Source of the DNA: a virus
Strand: one strand, 5' to 3'
Length of the DNA stretch: 38,570 nt
Virus record (IMG/VR): IMGVR_UViG_3300027816_000207
Location: 1 to 38,570 of that record
Of this stretch, positions 28,173-34,834 are shown piece by piece (the stretch's first letter is position 1; every line of letters starts with the position of its first letter). A program made the translations under genes and the position numbers. The notes beneath the pieces were generated by a model. It was given only the letters and a program-made list of their open reading frames with translations. It searched no databases and had not been told where the DNA came from.

Positions 28173-28370
28173 ATGACTACATTAAAAGATAAGTTAGGCC
28201 GTACTGTAACAGTGGGTGACCGGATAGCGTATGCTTCCTTTCACAACCTAGGAATGACGATTGGTACTATCACTAAGCTAGGCCGTCTCCGCGCCGAAGT
28301 AATTGCAGAAGATACTAGTTTTAGCGATCGGTCAGAATCTTTACTCACCACTGAATTGATCAAGATTTAA
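28173..28370 (+). CDS. Small beta-barrel-like protein, 65 aa
   Basis: Start MTTLKDKLGRTVTVGDRIAY with AAGGAG upstream. VTVGDRIAYASFHNLGMTIG, then TITKLGRLRAEVIAEDTSF: the GD-x-V-x-Y pattern of SH3-like or KOW-type barrels. Function unknown. The upstream in-frame extension covers the promoter and was rejected. Confidence 0.72.
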   Translation: MTTLKDKLGRTVTVGDRIAYASFHNLGMTIGTITKLGRLRAEVIAEDTSFSDRSESLLTTELIKI

Positions 28371-28375
28371 AACGG

Positions 28376-28404
28376 TTGACAGCATCTGAGAACGGTGCTA
28401 TACT
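28376..28404 (+). promoter_or_regulatory. Sigma70 promoter
   Basis: TTGACA, 17 bp, TATACT. Confidence 0.78.
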
Positions 28405-28436
28405 ATTAACACTGAAACATTAAGAGGGCAATCAAA

Positions 28437-28775
28437 ATGCGTGAATTCAACAGTATGCAGGACTTGGCAGACGAAGTGCAGGATCTCGTAGAACGCCAGG
28501 TGCAGGGGATGCGCTGGGTTAGTGCTAGCGAGTTAGGCCTGGACAATCGTTGTGGTCGTGCTTATGTAGACGAGAACATGGACTGTATCGTTGTTGACTC
28601 AGACCGTGCTCGCAGTTATAACTATTACGGTGGCTTCGAATACATCGACGCTGAGGATATCCGTACACTGGGAGACTATGTGATCTACTTGGACACCTCG
28701 GATCGTGTGCGGGACGCACTAGAGGCTCTTATGGAGCGGGATGGTGTTTGCGAATCGGAGAAAGAAGATGCTTAA
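28437..28775 (+). CDS. Hypothetical early protein, 112 aa
   Basis: MREFNSMQDLADEVQDLVER, then a Tyr- and Asp-rich core (CGRAYVDENMDCIVVDSDRA, SYNYYGGFEYIDAEDIRTLG) and a helical acidic end. AGAGGGC precedes the ATG. It overlaps the tiny membrane gene after it. No family is recognised. Confidence 0.75.
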   Translation: MREFNSMQDLADEVQDLVERQVQGMRWVSASELGLDNRCGRAYVDENMDCIVVDSDRARSYNYYGGFEYIDAEDIRTLGDYVIYLDTSDRVRDALEALMERDGVCESEKEDA

Positions 28776-28854
28776 GGATACACTTAGGATGCTGGTGCAG
28801 GCCGTTGTGATCTATGCTGTCTTGCTGGGAGCCTATTGGGGATTCATAGCATGA
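28768..28854 (+). CDS. Single-helix membrane microprotein, 28 aa
   Basis: MLKDTLRMLVQAVVIYAVLL plus GAYWGFIA: one transmembrane helix, overlapping the genes on both sides (ATG inside the 112-aa gene, stop as ATGA with the next). AGAAAG and GGAG lie upstream. Translational coupling makes it credible despite its size. Confidence 0.6.
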   Translation: MLKDTLRMLVQAVVIYAVLLGAYWGFIA

Positions 28855-29099
28855 ACTCAGTCCTGAACACCAGGGTGCGGCCCACAGTGGTATTCAATGT
28901 GCGCAACTCAGAGCACCGTCGCTATGCTTGGCAGTTTATGAAGGTGCGCACCTGGCGCGACTGCCCTGTGATCTTTGCTCTGCCCAACGGCGAACCCTCT
29001 GTGTCCACGCTGATAGCCCGAGAGCTGTCGGAGTACTATGCAGACCTGGAGTTCAGCTCTGTGGCTACACCGCAGAAGCGCATCCGAGCTGTGTTGTAA
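28851..29099 (+). CDS. Hypothetical protein, 82 aa
   Basis: Start MNSVLNTRVRPTVVFNVRNS at the ATGA overlap. Mixed alpha/beta (HRRYAWQFMKVRTWRDCPVI, SVSTLIARELSEYYADLEF), with a basic end. Seems conserved in T4-like phages. Function unknown. Confidence 0.7.
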   Translation: MNSVLNTRVRPTVVFNVRNSEHRRYAWQFMKVRTWRDCPVIFALPNGEPSVSTLIARELSEYYADLEFSSVATPQKRIRAVL

Positions 29100-29129
29100 A
29101 AAAACAACAACTTCTTGGTAAAAAAGAGG

Positions 29130-29158
29130 TTGACAATTTGGTAGTTCGGTAGTATACT
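29130..29158 (+). promoter_or_regulatory. Sigma70 promoter, leaderless
   Basis: TTGACA, 17 bp, TATACT, then 6 nt, then the ATG at 29165. Confidence 0.78.
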
Positions 29159-29164
29159 ATACAC

Positions 29165-29386
29165 ATGAACTTAGAAAACACAGCAAAGAATTTGGGCTTG
29201 GTCGCTACCCTAAGCGGTGCGATCGCTACTAGCCTAGCAATGGATCCCCTGAACATATGGCTTCTGAACGCAGGCGCTGTGCTGTACTTGTTCTGGAGTC
29301 TACGTGTTCGGGACTGGAATTTGGTGGCAGTGAACGCAGGGTTGTTGACAATCTATGCGATTGGTGCTATAATTAGGCTTGTTTAA
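29165..29386 (+). CDS. Membrane protein, 73 aa, predicted leaderless mRNA
   Basis: MNLENTAKNLGLVATLSGAI, then three hydrophobic segments (TSLAMDPLNIWLLNAGAVLY, WNLVAVNAGLLTIYAIGAII). No ribosome binding site exists between promoter and ATG, and the ATG falls at the expected transcription start. The 3' end of the gene contains the promoter for the next gene. Function unknown. Confidence 0.75.
   Translation: MNLENTAKNLGLVATLSGAIATSLAMDPLNIWLLNAGAVLYLFWSLRVRDWNLVAVNAGLLTIYAIGAIIRLV
29345..29373 (+). promoter_or_regulatory. Sigma70 promoter inside a coding region
   Basis: TTGACA, 17 bp, TATAAT within the last codons of the membrane-protein gene. Confidence 0.78.
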
Positions 29387-29397
29387 GAGAGGGCACA

Positions 29398-29652
29398 ATG
29401 GCTAAATCCGCACAGCAGAAGTTCAACGAATACATGGACGAATGTCGCGAGACAGGGGACTCCGTGAATCAATTGGTAGACCGTAGCTTTGATGCGAATG
29501 GTTCTTATGCGTATGCCGCAGGCTTCCTGGGGTCTATTCTAAAAGAAGTGATCGCAGAGCTGCCCAAACAGCGCCGGGCGGACTACCGCAACAGGCTCTA
29601 CAGGCAAGCGCAAGAGTTTAAAAACAAAATGGTTGACAAAGTCACAGTTTGA
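29398..29652 (+). CDS. Hypothetical helical protein, 84 aa
   Basis: MAKSAQQKFNEYMDECRETG, then helices (SVNQLVDRSFDANGSYAYAA, LKEVIAELPKQRRADYRNRL). AGAGGGC precedes the ATG. Its last codons encode the -35 of the next promoter. Function unknown. Confidence 0.72.
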   Translation: MAKSAQQKFNEYMDECRETGDSVNQLVDRSFDANGSYAYAAGFLGSILKEVIAELPKQRRADYRNRLYRQAQEFKNKMVDKVTV

Positions 29653-29661
29653 TCGTATAAT
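29633..29661 (+). promoter_or_regulatory. Sigma70 promoter overlapping a gene end
   Basis: TTGACA, 17 bp, TATAAT; the stop codon of the preceding gene lies in the spacer. An in-frame ATG (29668) is 6 nt after the -10. Confidence 0.78.
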
Positions 29662-29688
29662 TAACACATGTTCAAAAAAGGAGCTATC

Positions 29689-29829
29689 ATGCAAAAGTCC
29701 ATTCCGTCCTCCACTGGCGGCACTATTACTTTCACCAAAACTGGCTTGATCCACAAGAGCGGCAATGCCTACTCGGGCAAGATTGCAGCCGTTGAAGCTA
29801 AACAGAAACCCGTAGCCCAAAAGGGTTAA
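29689..29829 (+). CDS. Small hypothetical protein, 46 aa
   Basis: MQKSIPSSTGGTITFTKTGL, then IHKSGNAYSGKIAAVEAKQK. GGAGC lies before this ATG; an in-frame ATG at the predicted transcription start would add seven residues (MFKKGAI). Basic and Ser/Gly/Thr-rich. Function unknown. Confidence 0.65.
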   Translation: MQKSIPSSTGGTITFTKTGLIHKSGNAYSGKIAAVEAKQKPVAQKG

Positions 29830-29832
29830 TGG

Positions 29833-29861
29833 TTGACAGGGCATCCAAACCCTGTTATAAT
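29833..29861 (+). promoter_or_regulatory. Sigma70 promoter
   Basis: TTGACA, 17 bp, TATAAT; core similar to those at 33979 and 35676. Confidence 0.8.
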
Positions 29862-29893
29862 AAACACTTAAACACATTAAGAGGGCAATCTAA

Positions 29894-30349
29894 ATGGCAA
29901 CACGAAGCACAATCGCATTGGAATTCGCAGACGGCACAGTCCAGCAGGTCTACTGCCACTGGGACGGCTACTTGGATCACAACGGTAAGATCCTGCAGGA
30001 GCACTATGCAGACCCGTTCAAACTGCGTGACTTGATCGACTTGGGCGACATTAGTTCACTCAAGCCTACTGTGGGCACCAAGCACGCCTTTAGTCAGTTT
30101 GAAGTTCCAATGGACGGCGAAGCCTACGACAAGCTCTACGGCAACATGACTACCTTCTACGGACGCGATCGCGGCGAAACAGGCGTGGGTCCTAAGAGCT
30201 TCAAAGACTATGCGGACTATGTAGAGAACTTCCAGCACGAGGAATATGCTTACATTCTGCGTACGGACGGTGTTTGGTATGTCAAGTGCCACTCAGCGGA
30301 CTTTGTGACATTGGCGGAAGCCTTTGAAGCAGAGAAGGAAACGGCATAA
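29894..30349 (+). CDS. Conserved phage protein, 151 aa
   Basis: MATRSTIALEFADGTVQQVY, then CHWDGYLDHNGKILQEHYAD, DLGDISSLKP and TFYGRDRGETG. This ATRSTIAL/YCHWDGY protein is widely seen in T4-like and other phages; no activity is established. AGAGGGC precedes the ATG. Monocistronic with a near-consensus promoter. Confidence 0.85.
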   Translation: MATRSTIALEFADGTVQQVYCHWDGYLDHNGKILQEHYADPFKLRDLIDLGDISSLKPTVGTKHAFSQFEVPMDGEAYDKLYGNMTTFYGRDRGETGVGPKSFKDYADYVENFQHEEYAYILRTDGVWYVKCHSADFVTLAEAFEAEKETA

Positions 30350-30379
30350 CATTTTGGACAGACTGTCTTCAGAAAAAGG

Positions 30380-30408
30380 TTGACAGTCAATCCAAATGAG
30401 TGCATAAT
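30380..30408 (+). promoter_or_regulatory. Sigma70 promoter
   Basis: TTGACA, 17 bp, CATAAT. Confidence 0.72.
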
Positions 30409-30414
30409 ATACAC

Positions 30415-30434
30415 AGTGCTTGAGAAATAGCACT
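30415..30434 (+). promoter_or_regulatory. 5'-terminal mRNA hairpin
   Basis: AGTGCT pairs with AGCACT around an 8-nt loop, starting at about +1 of the transcript. The gene follows after a 34-nt A-rich leader. Confidence 0.5.
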
Positions 30435-30468
30435 TTAAATCAAACTTAACTTTTAAAGGCAAACTAAA

Positions 30469-30810
30469 ATGGCAACTTCAAAAACTTATAGCGTAGCAGG
30501 CGTTTCAACCCACAAAGGCGTGACCAAGGTCCGTTTTGCAAATGACTTCGTGAATCGTATCAAGATTCTGCAGAAGAACGATCACACTGCGATCGAGTTG
30601 ATCGAGTTGGACACTGAGCTGACTAAAGAAGACATCTGCAAGATGTTGATGGATCACCCCAAGTTCCAAAACGAAGCCGCTCAAGGCGCGATTGCTGAGT
30701 ATGTTACTCGCAATGTCAAGGTCGAAGCTCCTAAGGCTAAGACTCCTAAAGCCAAGGCTCCTAAGGCTACAGCAGTTCAAGTAGAGAACGCAGAACCTGC
30801 GTTGATGTAA
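30469..30810 (+). CDS. Conserved phage protein with Lys/Ala/Pro tail, 113 aa
   Basis: MATSKTYSVAGVSTHKGVTK, then VRFANDFVNRIKILQKNDHT; paralogue of the 86-aa protein at 27829. The C-terminus adds a repeat tail of EAPKAKTPKAKAPKATA type, like histone-H1 or ribosomal protein tails, which may contact nucleic acid. AAAGGC precedes the ATG. The leader begins with a hairpin, suggesting a stable mRNA. Confidence 0.78.
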   Translation: MATSKTYSVAGVSTHKGVTKVRFANDFVNRIKILQKNDHTAIELIELDTELTKEDICKMLMDHPKFQNEAAQGAIAEYVTRNVKVEAPKAKTPKAKAPKATAVQVENAEPALM

Positions 30811-30825
30811 TTGGACTTCTCGGGC

Positions 30826-30845
30826 GGAGAGCTTCACGGCTCTCC
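30826..30845 (+). other. Hairpin after the 113-aa gene
   Basis: GGAGAGC pairs with GCTCTCC; no T-run follows, so it is perhaps a processing or stability element rather than a terminator. Confidence 0.4.
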
Positions 30846-30879
30846 CTGCTCAGGGTAGCGGTGGGGACCCTAGGCAATC

Positions 30880-30887
30880 TATAAATA
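30880..30887 (+). promoter_or_regulatory. Canonical T4 late promoter TATAAATA
   Basis: Exact TATAAATA, 28 bp upstream of the first tRNA; suggests late transcription of the tRNA cluster. Confidence 0.65.
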
Positions 30888-30915
30888 CTTCCTCGATGCT
30901 CTTTTAAATTCAAAT

Positions 30916-30992
<77 letters not shown>

Positions 30993-30996
30993 TATC

Positions 30997-31081
30997 GCGA
31001 CTGTGGTGAAATAGGTAGACACAAGAGACTTAAAATCTCTCGCTTTCGGGCGTGCCGGTTCGATTCCGGCCAGTCGCACCA
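30997..31081 (+). tRNA. tRNA-Leu (UAA)
   Basis: 85 nt with encoded CCA and a long variable arm (class II). Acceptor GCGACTG pairs with CAGTCGC; the anticodon stem AGAGA/TCTCT closes CTTAAAA, anticodon TAA. Confidence 0.95.
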
Positions 31082-31087
31082 TCCAAT

Positions 31088-31163
31088 CTGCCCGTAGCTC
31101 AGTGGATAGAGCAACAGCCTTCTAAGCTGTGGGTCGGAGGTTCGATCCCTCCCGGGCAGGCCA
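31088..31163 (+). tRNA. tRNA-Arg (UCU)
   Basis: 76 nt with encoded CCA. Acceptor CTGCCCG pairs with CGGGCAG; the anticodon stem ACAGC/GCTGT closes CTTCTAA, anticodon TCT. It begins with C1-G72, less usual than G1-C72. Confidence 0.93.
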
Positions 31164-31164
31164 T

Positions 31165-31189
31165 TGTTGTAAAAATACAACACTCTTTT
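31165..31189 (+). terminator. Weak intrinsic terminator after the tRNAs
   Basis: TGTTGT pairs with ACAACA around six A/T bases, then CTCTTTT. Confidence 0.5.
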
Positions 31190-31191
31190 GG

Positions 31192-31220
31192 TTGACAGGG
31201 TCTTTGTTTGGTGCTATACT
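31192..31220 (+). promoter_or_regulatory. Sigma70 promoter
   Basis: TTGACA, 17 bp, TATACT. Confidence 0.78.
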
Positions 31221-31250
31221 AGAGGCATAGTAAGAAACAAGGAGCAGAAA

Positions 31251-31709
31251 GTGAACTACGAAAACATGATGAACACCGCACAAGGACTAGAGCTGATGAA
31301 GGGTTTGACTTTCGTCAAGGTCGAAGGCGCTGTGGGCTCAGACGAGATGCTGTTCGAAACCGCAGAGGGTGCTCGATTTGTGTTTGGTCACTATCAGAAC
31401 TGCTGTGAGAGAGTAGACATCAACGACATCACAGGGGACCTTGAAGACCTCGTAGGTGAGCCGCTCCTGATCGCAGAAGAAGTATCCGGTGAGACTCCTG
31501 TAGACTTCGATGAAGCCTATCACGAGTCTGTGTCCTGGACCTTCTACAAGTTCGCTACCCGCAAGGGATACGTGGACGTTCGTTGGTTAGGAGAGTCCAA
31601 CGGGTACTACAGCGAGAGCGTAGACCTGTTCGTAGAGGGTGTGACTGTGGCAGAAAAGCCACAGCCCAGCCGTCGGCTGAGCCAATTGTTGCAAGGCAAG
31701 ATCGGTTGA
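31251..31709 (+). CDS. DUF7448-type phage protein, 152 aa
   Basis: GTG start at 31251 with AAGGAGC 5 nt upstream; an earlier in-frame start would overlap the promoter. The core reads GLTFVKVEGAVGSDEMLFET, FGHYQNCCERVDINDITGDL and EDLVGEPLLIAEEV, which matches the DUF7448 pattern (H-x-Q-x-CCE, IxDI-x-GDL-x-DL-x-G). A later segment SVSWTFYKFATRKGYVDVRW continues the fold. Function of the family is unknown. Its stop codon lies in the next promoter. Confidence 0.82.
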   Translation: MNYENMMNTAQGLELMKGLTFVKVEGAVGSDEMLFETAEGARFVFGHYQNCCERVDINDITGDLEDLVGEPLLIAEEVSGETPVDFDEAYHESVSWTFYKFATRKGYVDVRWLGESNGYYSESVDLFVEGVTVAEKPQPSRRLSQLLQGKIG

Positions 31710-31734
31710 CAGGTAGCTGATTTGGTTGTATAAT
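31706..31734 (+). promoter_or_regulatory. Sigma70 promoter at a gene end
   Basis: TTGACA, 17 bp, TATAAT; the TGA of TTGACA is the stop codon of the preceding gene. Confidence 0.8.
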
Positions 31735-31766
31735 AAACACATACACTAGCAAAACAGGAGCAACAA

Positions 31767-32144
31767 ATGGAAGATTTCAAAAGCTGGGAAGAGATGAGCA
31801 CTTTGGAACAGTATGCTTGCCAGTTCTGGGATATGTACAAGGATGCCTACGGCCATCGCCCACGCGGTATTGATACCAGCTCCTGGACTGAAGCTGACTT
31901 CGAAGCTGAGTTCGTTCAGCTGGGTATAGTCATTGCCGAGGAAGACCGCATTCGCAAGGAATCCCAAGAGAAGGCCGCACACGACTTTGAAATGCGAGTG
32001 CTGAGCCTGCTCCAGACAGGTGCTAAGGATCGCGAGATGGCCCTGCGTTGGATCCACGAGGCAGAGGGTAGCGATGGTGACGACGAGTACCTGTGCTTCC
32101 TAGTTGGCCTTCCATATCGTTATTTCATTAAGGAGATTGCATAA
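31767..32144 (+). CDS. Conserved phage protein, 125 aa
   Basis: MEDFKSWEEMSTLEQYACQF, then WDMYKDAYGHRPRGIDTSSW. The LEQYACQFWDMYKDAYGHRPR segment is familiar from many phages. The remainder is helical and acidic (EDRIRKESQEKAAHDFEMRV), ending YLCFLVGLPYRYFIKEIA. AGGAGC precedes the ATG. One-base overlap with the next gene. Function unknown. Confidence 0.8.
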   Translation: MEDFKSWEEMSTLEQYACQFWDMYKDAYGHRPRGIDTSSWTEADFEAEFVQLGIVIAEEDRIRKESQEKAAHDFEMRVLSLLQTGAKDREMALRWIHEAEGSDGDDEYLCFLVGLPYRYFIKEIA

Positions 32145-32362
32145 TGGCTAGTATCATCGACAACCCAATCCCACGCAACGGTCTGTTCGCTACACCCGAG
32201 AGCGCAGAAGCCTTCGCAGAGTATCTGATGCAGTTCTCAGGAGCAGAGCGCACGGTGGCCTTCACTGTGGCACAGATGGCGTTCAACCTAGCACATCAGC
32301 TGGTGCAGAACGAGATTGAGGCTTGGCCAAAGGTTGAATCTTTTGGCTATCACGGGGCTTGA
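32144..32362 (+). CDS. Hypothetical protein, 72 aa
   Basis: MASIIDNPIPRNGLFATPES, then helices (AEAFAEYLMQFSGAERTVAF, AQMAFNLAHQLVQNEIEAW). TAATG overlap with the 125-aa gene. Its stop is part of the next promoter's -35. Function unknown. Confidence 0.72.
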   Translation: MASIIDNPIPRNGLFATPESAEAFAEYLMQFSGAERTVAFTVAQMAFNLAHQLVQNEIEAWPKVESFGYHGA

Positions 32363-32387
32363 CAGCAAGGGCAATTGCTGTTATAAT
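32359..32387 (+). promoter_or_regulatory. Sigma70 promoter at a gene end
   Basis: TTGACA, 17 bp, TATAAT; the TGA of the -35 is the stop codon of the 72-aa gene. Confidence 0.8.
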
Positions 32388-32423
32388 TAATGCTTGTAAA
32401 CGTTAACTAAGAGGGATTTTTAC

Positions 32424-33437
32424 ATGGGCAAGAACATTCGTATTTTAAATGGCAGTTACAAGATCCGCGGCAAAGATGTAGATCTTGCAGGTATGGTATT
32501 TCCACTAGTAGAAGGCTTCAAGGTGGGTGCTAAGGGCGGGTACGTAACCGTTGATGGTAAGTCAGTAGCAGGGTTCCCAGATCGTAATATTAAGATTGCA
32601 TGCGACAGCGAGGATGCATACGAAGACGCAGGCGCGGCTCGTGTGACCAAGCGTGAAGAGTCAGATGAAGATGTGATCGAACGCATGCGTGAGCGTTTCC
32701 AGATGCTGGAAGACATGACGCGAGCATGCAAGAAGGGTAGTGTGCGAGCAATGATTGTATCAGGACCCCCAGGCGTTGGCAAGAGCTTTGGTGTTGAGAA
32801 GGTCTTGGGCAAGCACGATCTGTTGGCAGACATTGCTAACGATCAGAAGCTCAAGAAGTACGAAGTGGTCAAGGGTGCAATGAGTGCAATCGGTCTCTAT
32901 TGCAAGCTGTTCCAATACGCAGACAAAGACTGTGTGATTGTGTTCGATGACTGTGATAGTGTACTCCTGGACGACCTGAGCTTGAACATCTTGAAGGCTG
33001 CGCTAGACTCTAAGAAGAATAGACGCATCTGCTGGAACACTGACAGCTTCAAGTTGAAGAACGAAGGCGTGCCAGACAGCTTCGAGTTCAAAGGCAGTGC
33101 GATCTTTATTACCAACATCAAGTTCGATAACGTTAAGAGCAAGAAGCTGCGTGATCACCTTGAGGCATTGGAGAGTCGTTGCCACTACATTGACTTGACC
33201 ATTGACAGCGAGCGTGATAAGATCCTGCGCATCAAGCAGATCACCAAAGATGGTATGTTGGATACCTATGAGTTTGAAGATGGCATGAGTGATGACATCT
33301 TAGAGTTTATTGAAACAAACAAGAAGCGACTACGTGAACTGAGCTTGCGCACAGTACTTAAGGTCGCCGATTTAGCCAAAGCATTCCCCGATCGTTGGGA
33401 AGCTATGGCGGAGAACACTGTGATGAAACGTGGCTAG
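32424..33437 (+). CDS. AAA-type ATPase, 337 aa
   Basis: N-terminal 100 residues of phage type (MGKNIRILNGSYKIRGKDVD, VTVDGKSVAGFPDRNI), then an AAA domain: Walker A SGPPGVGKS (113-121), Walker B VIVFDDCD (171-178), sensor 1 SAIFITN (225-231), and a helical lid at the C-terminus. It would use ATP to remodel proteins or nucleic acids; the partner is unknown. Homologues are common in T4-like phages of aquatic bacteria. It has its own promoter and is followed by a structured RNA segment and a strong terminator. AGAGGG precedes the ATG. Confidence 0.87.
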   Translation: MGKNIRILNGSYKIRGKDVDLAGMVFPLVEGFKVGAKGGYVTVDGKSVAGFPDRNIKIACDSEDAYEDAGAARVTKREESDEDVIERMRERFQMLEDMTRACKKGSVRAMIVSGPPGVGKSFGVEKVLGKHDLLADIANDQKLKKYEVVKGAMSAIGLYCKLFQYADKDCVIVFDDCDSVLLDDLSLNILKAALDSKKNRRICWNTDSFKLKNEGVPDSFEFKGSAIFITNIKFDNVKSKKLRDHLEALESRCHYIDLTIDSERDKILRIKQITKDGMLDTYEFEDGMSDDILEFIETNKKRLRELSLRTVLKVADLAKAFPDRWEAMAENTVMKRG

Positions 33438-33463
33438 CCCCTCTATGCCACGCACAGTGAATG

Positions 33464-33538
33464 ACAGTACTCCTCGGTGCCCTCCGAGATACTGTTTGGG
33501 AAGCAGGCAGCTCTCTTAGCCCTTAACGCTCTGCTTCC
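33464..33538 (+). ncRNA. Two-hairpin structured segment before a terminator (candidate small RNA or 3'-UTR element)
   Basis: Hairpin 1: ACAGTA (33464-33469) pairs with TACTGT (33490-33495), with an inner CTCGG/CCGAG stem. Hairpin 2: GGAAGCAG (33499-33506) pairs with CTGCTTCC (33531-33538). A strong terminator follows at once. No reading frame of note covers the segment. Confidence 0.5.
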
Positions 33539-33546
33539 TTTGTTGG

Positions 33547-33588
33547 ACCCCTAGGATTGTGCCCTCGATCCTAGGGGGTTTTTTTTGG
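33547..33588 (+). terminator. Strong intrinsic terminator
   Basis: CCCCTAGGAT pairs with ATCCTAGGGG, followed by eight or more T. It ends the AAA ATPase unit and the structured segment. Confidence 0.92.
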
Positions 33589-33621
33589 CTTGAATAACCC
33601 TACACTTCGATCGGGTATTGG

Positions 33622-33650
33622 TTGACAAATGGCTAGAATGAGGTTATAAT
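33622..33650 (+). promoter_or_regulatory. Sigma70 promoter
   Basis: TTGACA, 17 bp, TATAAT. Confidence 0.8.
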
Positions 33651-33680
33651 AACTACATACAAACACAAAGAGGGCTCAAA

Positions 33681-33923
33681 ATGCAAACTGCTTTTAATAC
33701 ACTTGCTCGCGCAAAACTAGTTAAAATTAAAAAAACGGGCTTATTTAAATTTGTTGCCGCTTTTAATGTTACTCGCAGAAGCGAGGTAACAGGCAAGTAT
33801 ATATTCCCCTCTGAGGCAAAATGCGATTTTGTAAGCGGGCATATCTCTGTTACAGATCTCCCTCGCATAATGCAAGATGCCGTTGCCGTGTTAAGAACTA
33901 ATCGCATTGAGCTAGAGGGCTAA
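33681..33923 (+). CDS. Hypothetical protein, 80 aa
   Basis: MQTAFNTLARAKLVKIKKTG, then LFKFVAAFNVTRRSEVTGKY. Basic in the first half, with an AT-richer codon use than its neighbours (TTA, AAA, TTT), like the gene at 27478. AGAGGGC precedes the ATG. A DnaA-box palindrome begins just after the stop codon. Function unknown. Confidence 0.72.
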   Translation: MQTAFNTLARAKLVKIKKTGLFKFVAAFNVTRRSEVTGKYIFPSEAKCDFVSGHISVTDLPRIMQDAVAVLRTNRIELEG

Positions 33924-33960
33924 GTTATCCACAGGTTATCCACAGGGGGCTGTGGATAAC
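33924..33960. repeat. Three DnaA boxes in a palindromic arrangement
   Basis: TTATCCACA at 33925-33933 and 33936-33944 (11 bp apart), and its reverse complement TGTGGATAA at 33951-33959. The outer copies form a 12-bp inverted repeat (AGTTATCCACAG / CTGTGGATAACT), so the RNA could also fold as a hairpin. Confidence 0.85.
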
Positions 33961-33978
33961 TATTTGGCAAAAAAGAGG

Positions 33979-34007
33979 TTGACAGGGCACCCAAAAGGTC
34001 TTATAAT
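33979..34007 (+). promoter_or_regulatory. Sigma70 promoter
   Basis: TTGACA, 17 bp, TATAAT; its sequence around the -35 is nearly the same as at 35676. Confidence 0.82.
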
Positions 34008-34040
34008 AGATACATAGGGTAAACAAACGAGGGCAAAACG

Positions 34041-34760
34041 ATGTTCAAACTATTAAGTACCGCAAATCCAAAGATCCAAAAGGGCACCAAATATGGCTAT
34101 CTATCTTTCATCCTACACTTGGCACCCGCAGACCTTAGTGGACGTGAAGTCTGCCCTAAACGGACTGCCGGTTGTACCCAGGCTTGTCTTAACACCGCAG
34201 GGCGCGGTGGTATGTTCCGCAAAGGCGAGAACACCAATGTCATCCAGCAGGCTCGCATCCGCAAGACCAAATACTTCTTTGAGAACCGCGAAGGCTTCAT
34301 GCAGGACTTGGTCACTGACATCATGAAGGCTGTGAACTTCGCTCGCCGCAAGGGATTGAAGCCAGTGTTCCGCCTCAATGGTACCAGCGATCTGAGCTGG
34401 GAGAAGTATCCAGTTCCAATGCATGGCAAGAACATCTTTGATGCCTTCAGTACACTTCAGTTCTATGACTACACCAAGGTCTTGGGACGCAAGGTTGCAG
34501 ACATCCCCAACTACCACTTGACATTCAGTGCCGCTGATGGCAACGATGCAGATGTAGAGCGAGCAATTGAGCAGGGCATGAATGTTGCGGCAGTGTTCGA
34601 TGAGATCCCCGCAGAGTACAAGGGTCGCCCTGTGTTCAATGCAGATGAAACAGACCTGCGCTTCCTAGATCCCAAAGGTGCGGTGCTGGGTCTTAAGGCC
34701 AAGGGTCGTGCTAAGAAGGACTACACGGGCTTCGTAATCCGCCTCAAAGCCGTAGCATAA
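34041..34760 (+). CDS. DUF7227-type phage protein, 239 aa
   Basis: The order GTKYGYLSFILHLAPADLSG (15-34), VCPKRTAGCTQACLNTAGRG (37-56), RKTKYFFENREGFMQDL and FRLNGTSDLSWEKYP matches a phage family often called DUF7227. Three close cysteines (C38, C45, C49) could bind a metal or a cluster. The activity is unknown. ACGAGGGC precedes the ATG. It stands alone between two strong promoters. Confidence 0.83.
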   Translation: MFKLLSTANPKIQKGTKYGYLSFILHLAPADLSGREVCPKRTAGCTQACLNTAGRGGMFRKGENTNVIQQARIRKTKYFFENREGFMQDLVTDIMKAVNFARRKGLKPVFRLNGTSDLSWEKYPVPMHGKNIFDAFSTLQFYDYTKVLGRKVADIPNYHLTFSAADGNDADVERAIEQGMNVAAVFDEIPAEYKGRPVFNADETDLRFLDPKGAVLGLKAKGRAKKDYTGFVIRLKAVA

Positions 34761-34775
34761 ACGGTTAAAAAGAGG

Positions 34776-34804
34776 TTGACAGCCTCGCCCAAAGACAGTA
34801 TAAT
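34776..34804 (+). promoter_or_regulatory. Sigma70 promoter
   Basis: TTGACA, 17 bp, TATAAT. Confidence 0.8.
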
Positions 34805-34834
34805 TAACGCTTAAACAGTAACAAGGAGCTCCTA

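Noticed and set aside
30826-30870. Attachment site next to the tRNA genes
   Set aside because: No duplicated tRNA end and no integrase in the window; nothing suggests integration.
33924-33960. Plain intrinsic terminator
   Set aside because: The hairpin is possible but no T-run follows; exact DnaA boxes explain the sequence better.
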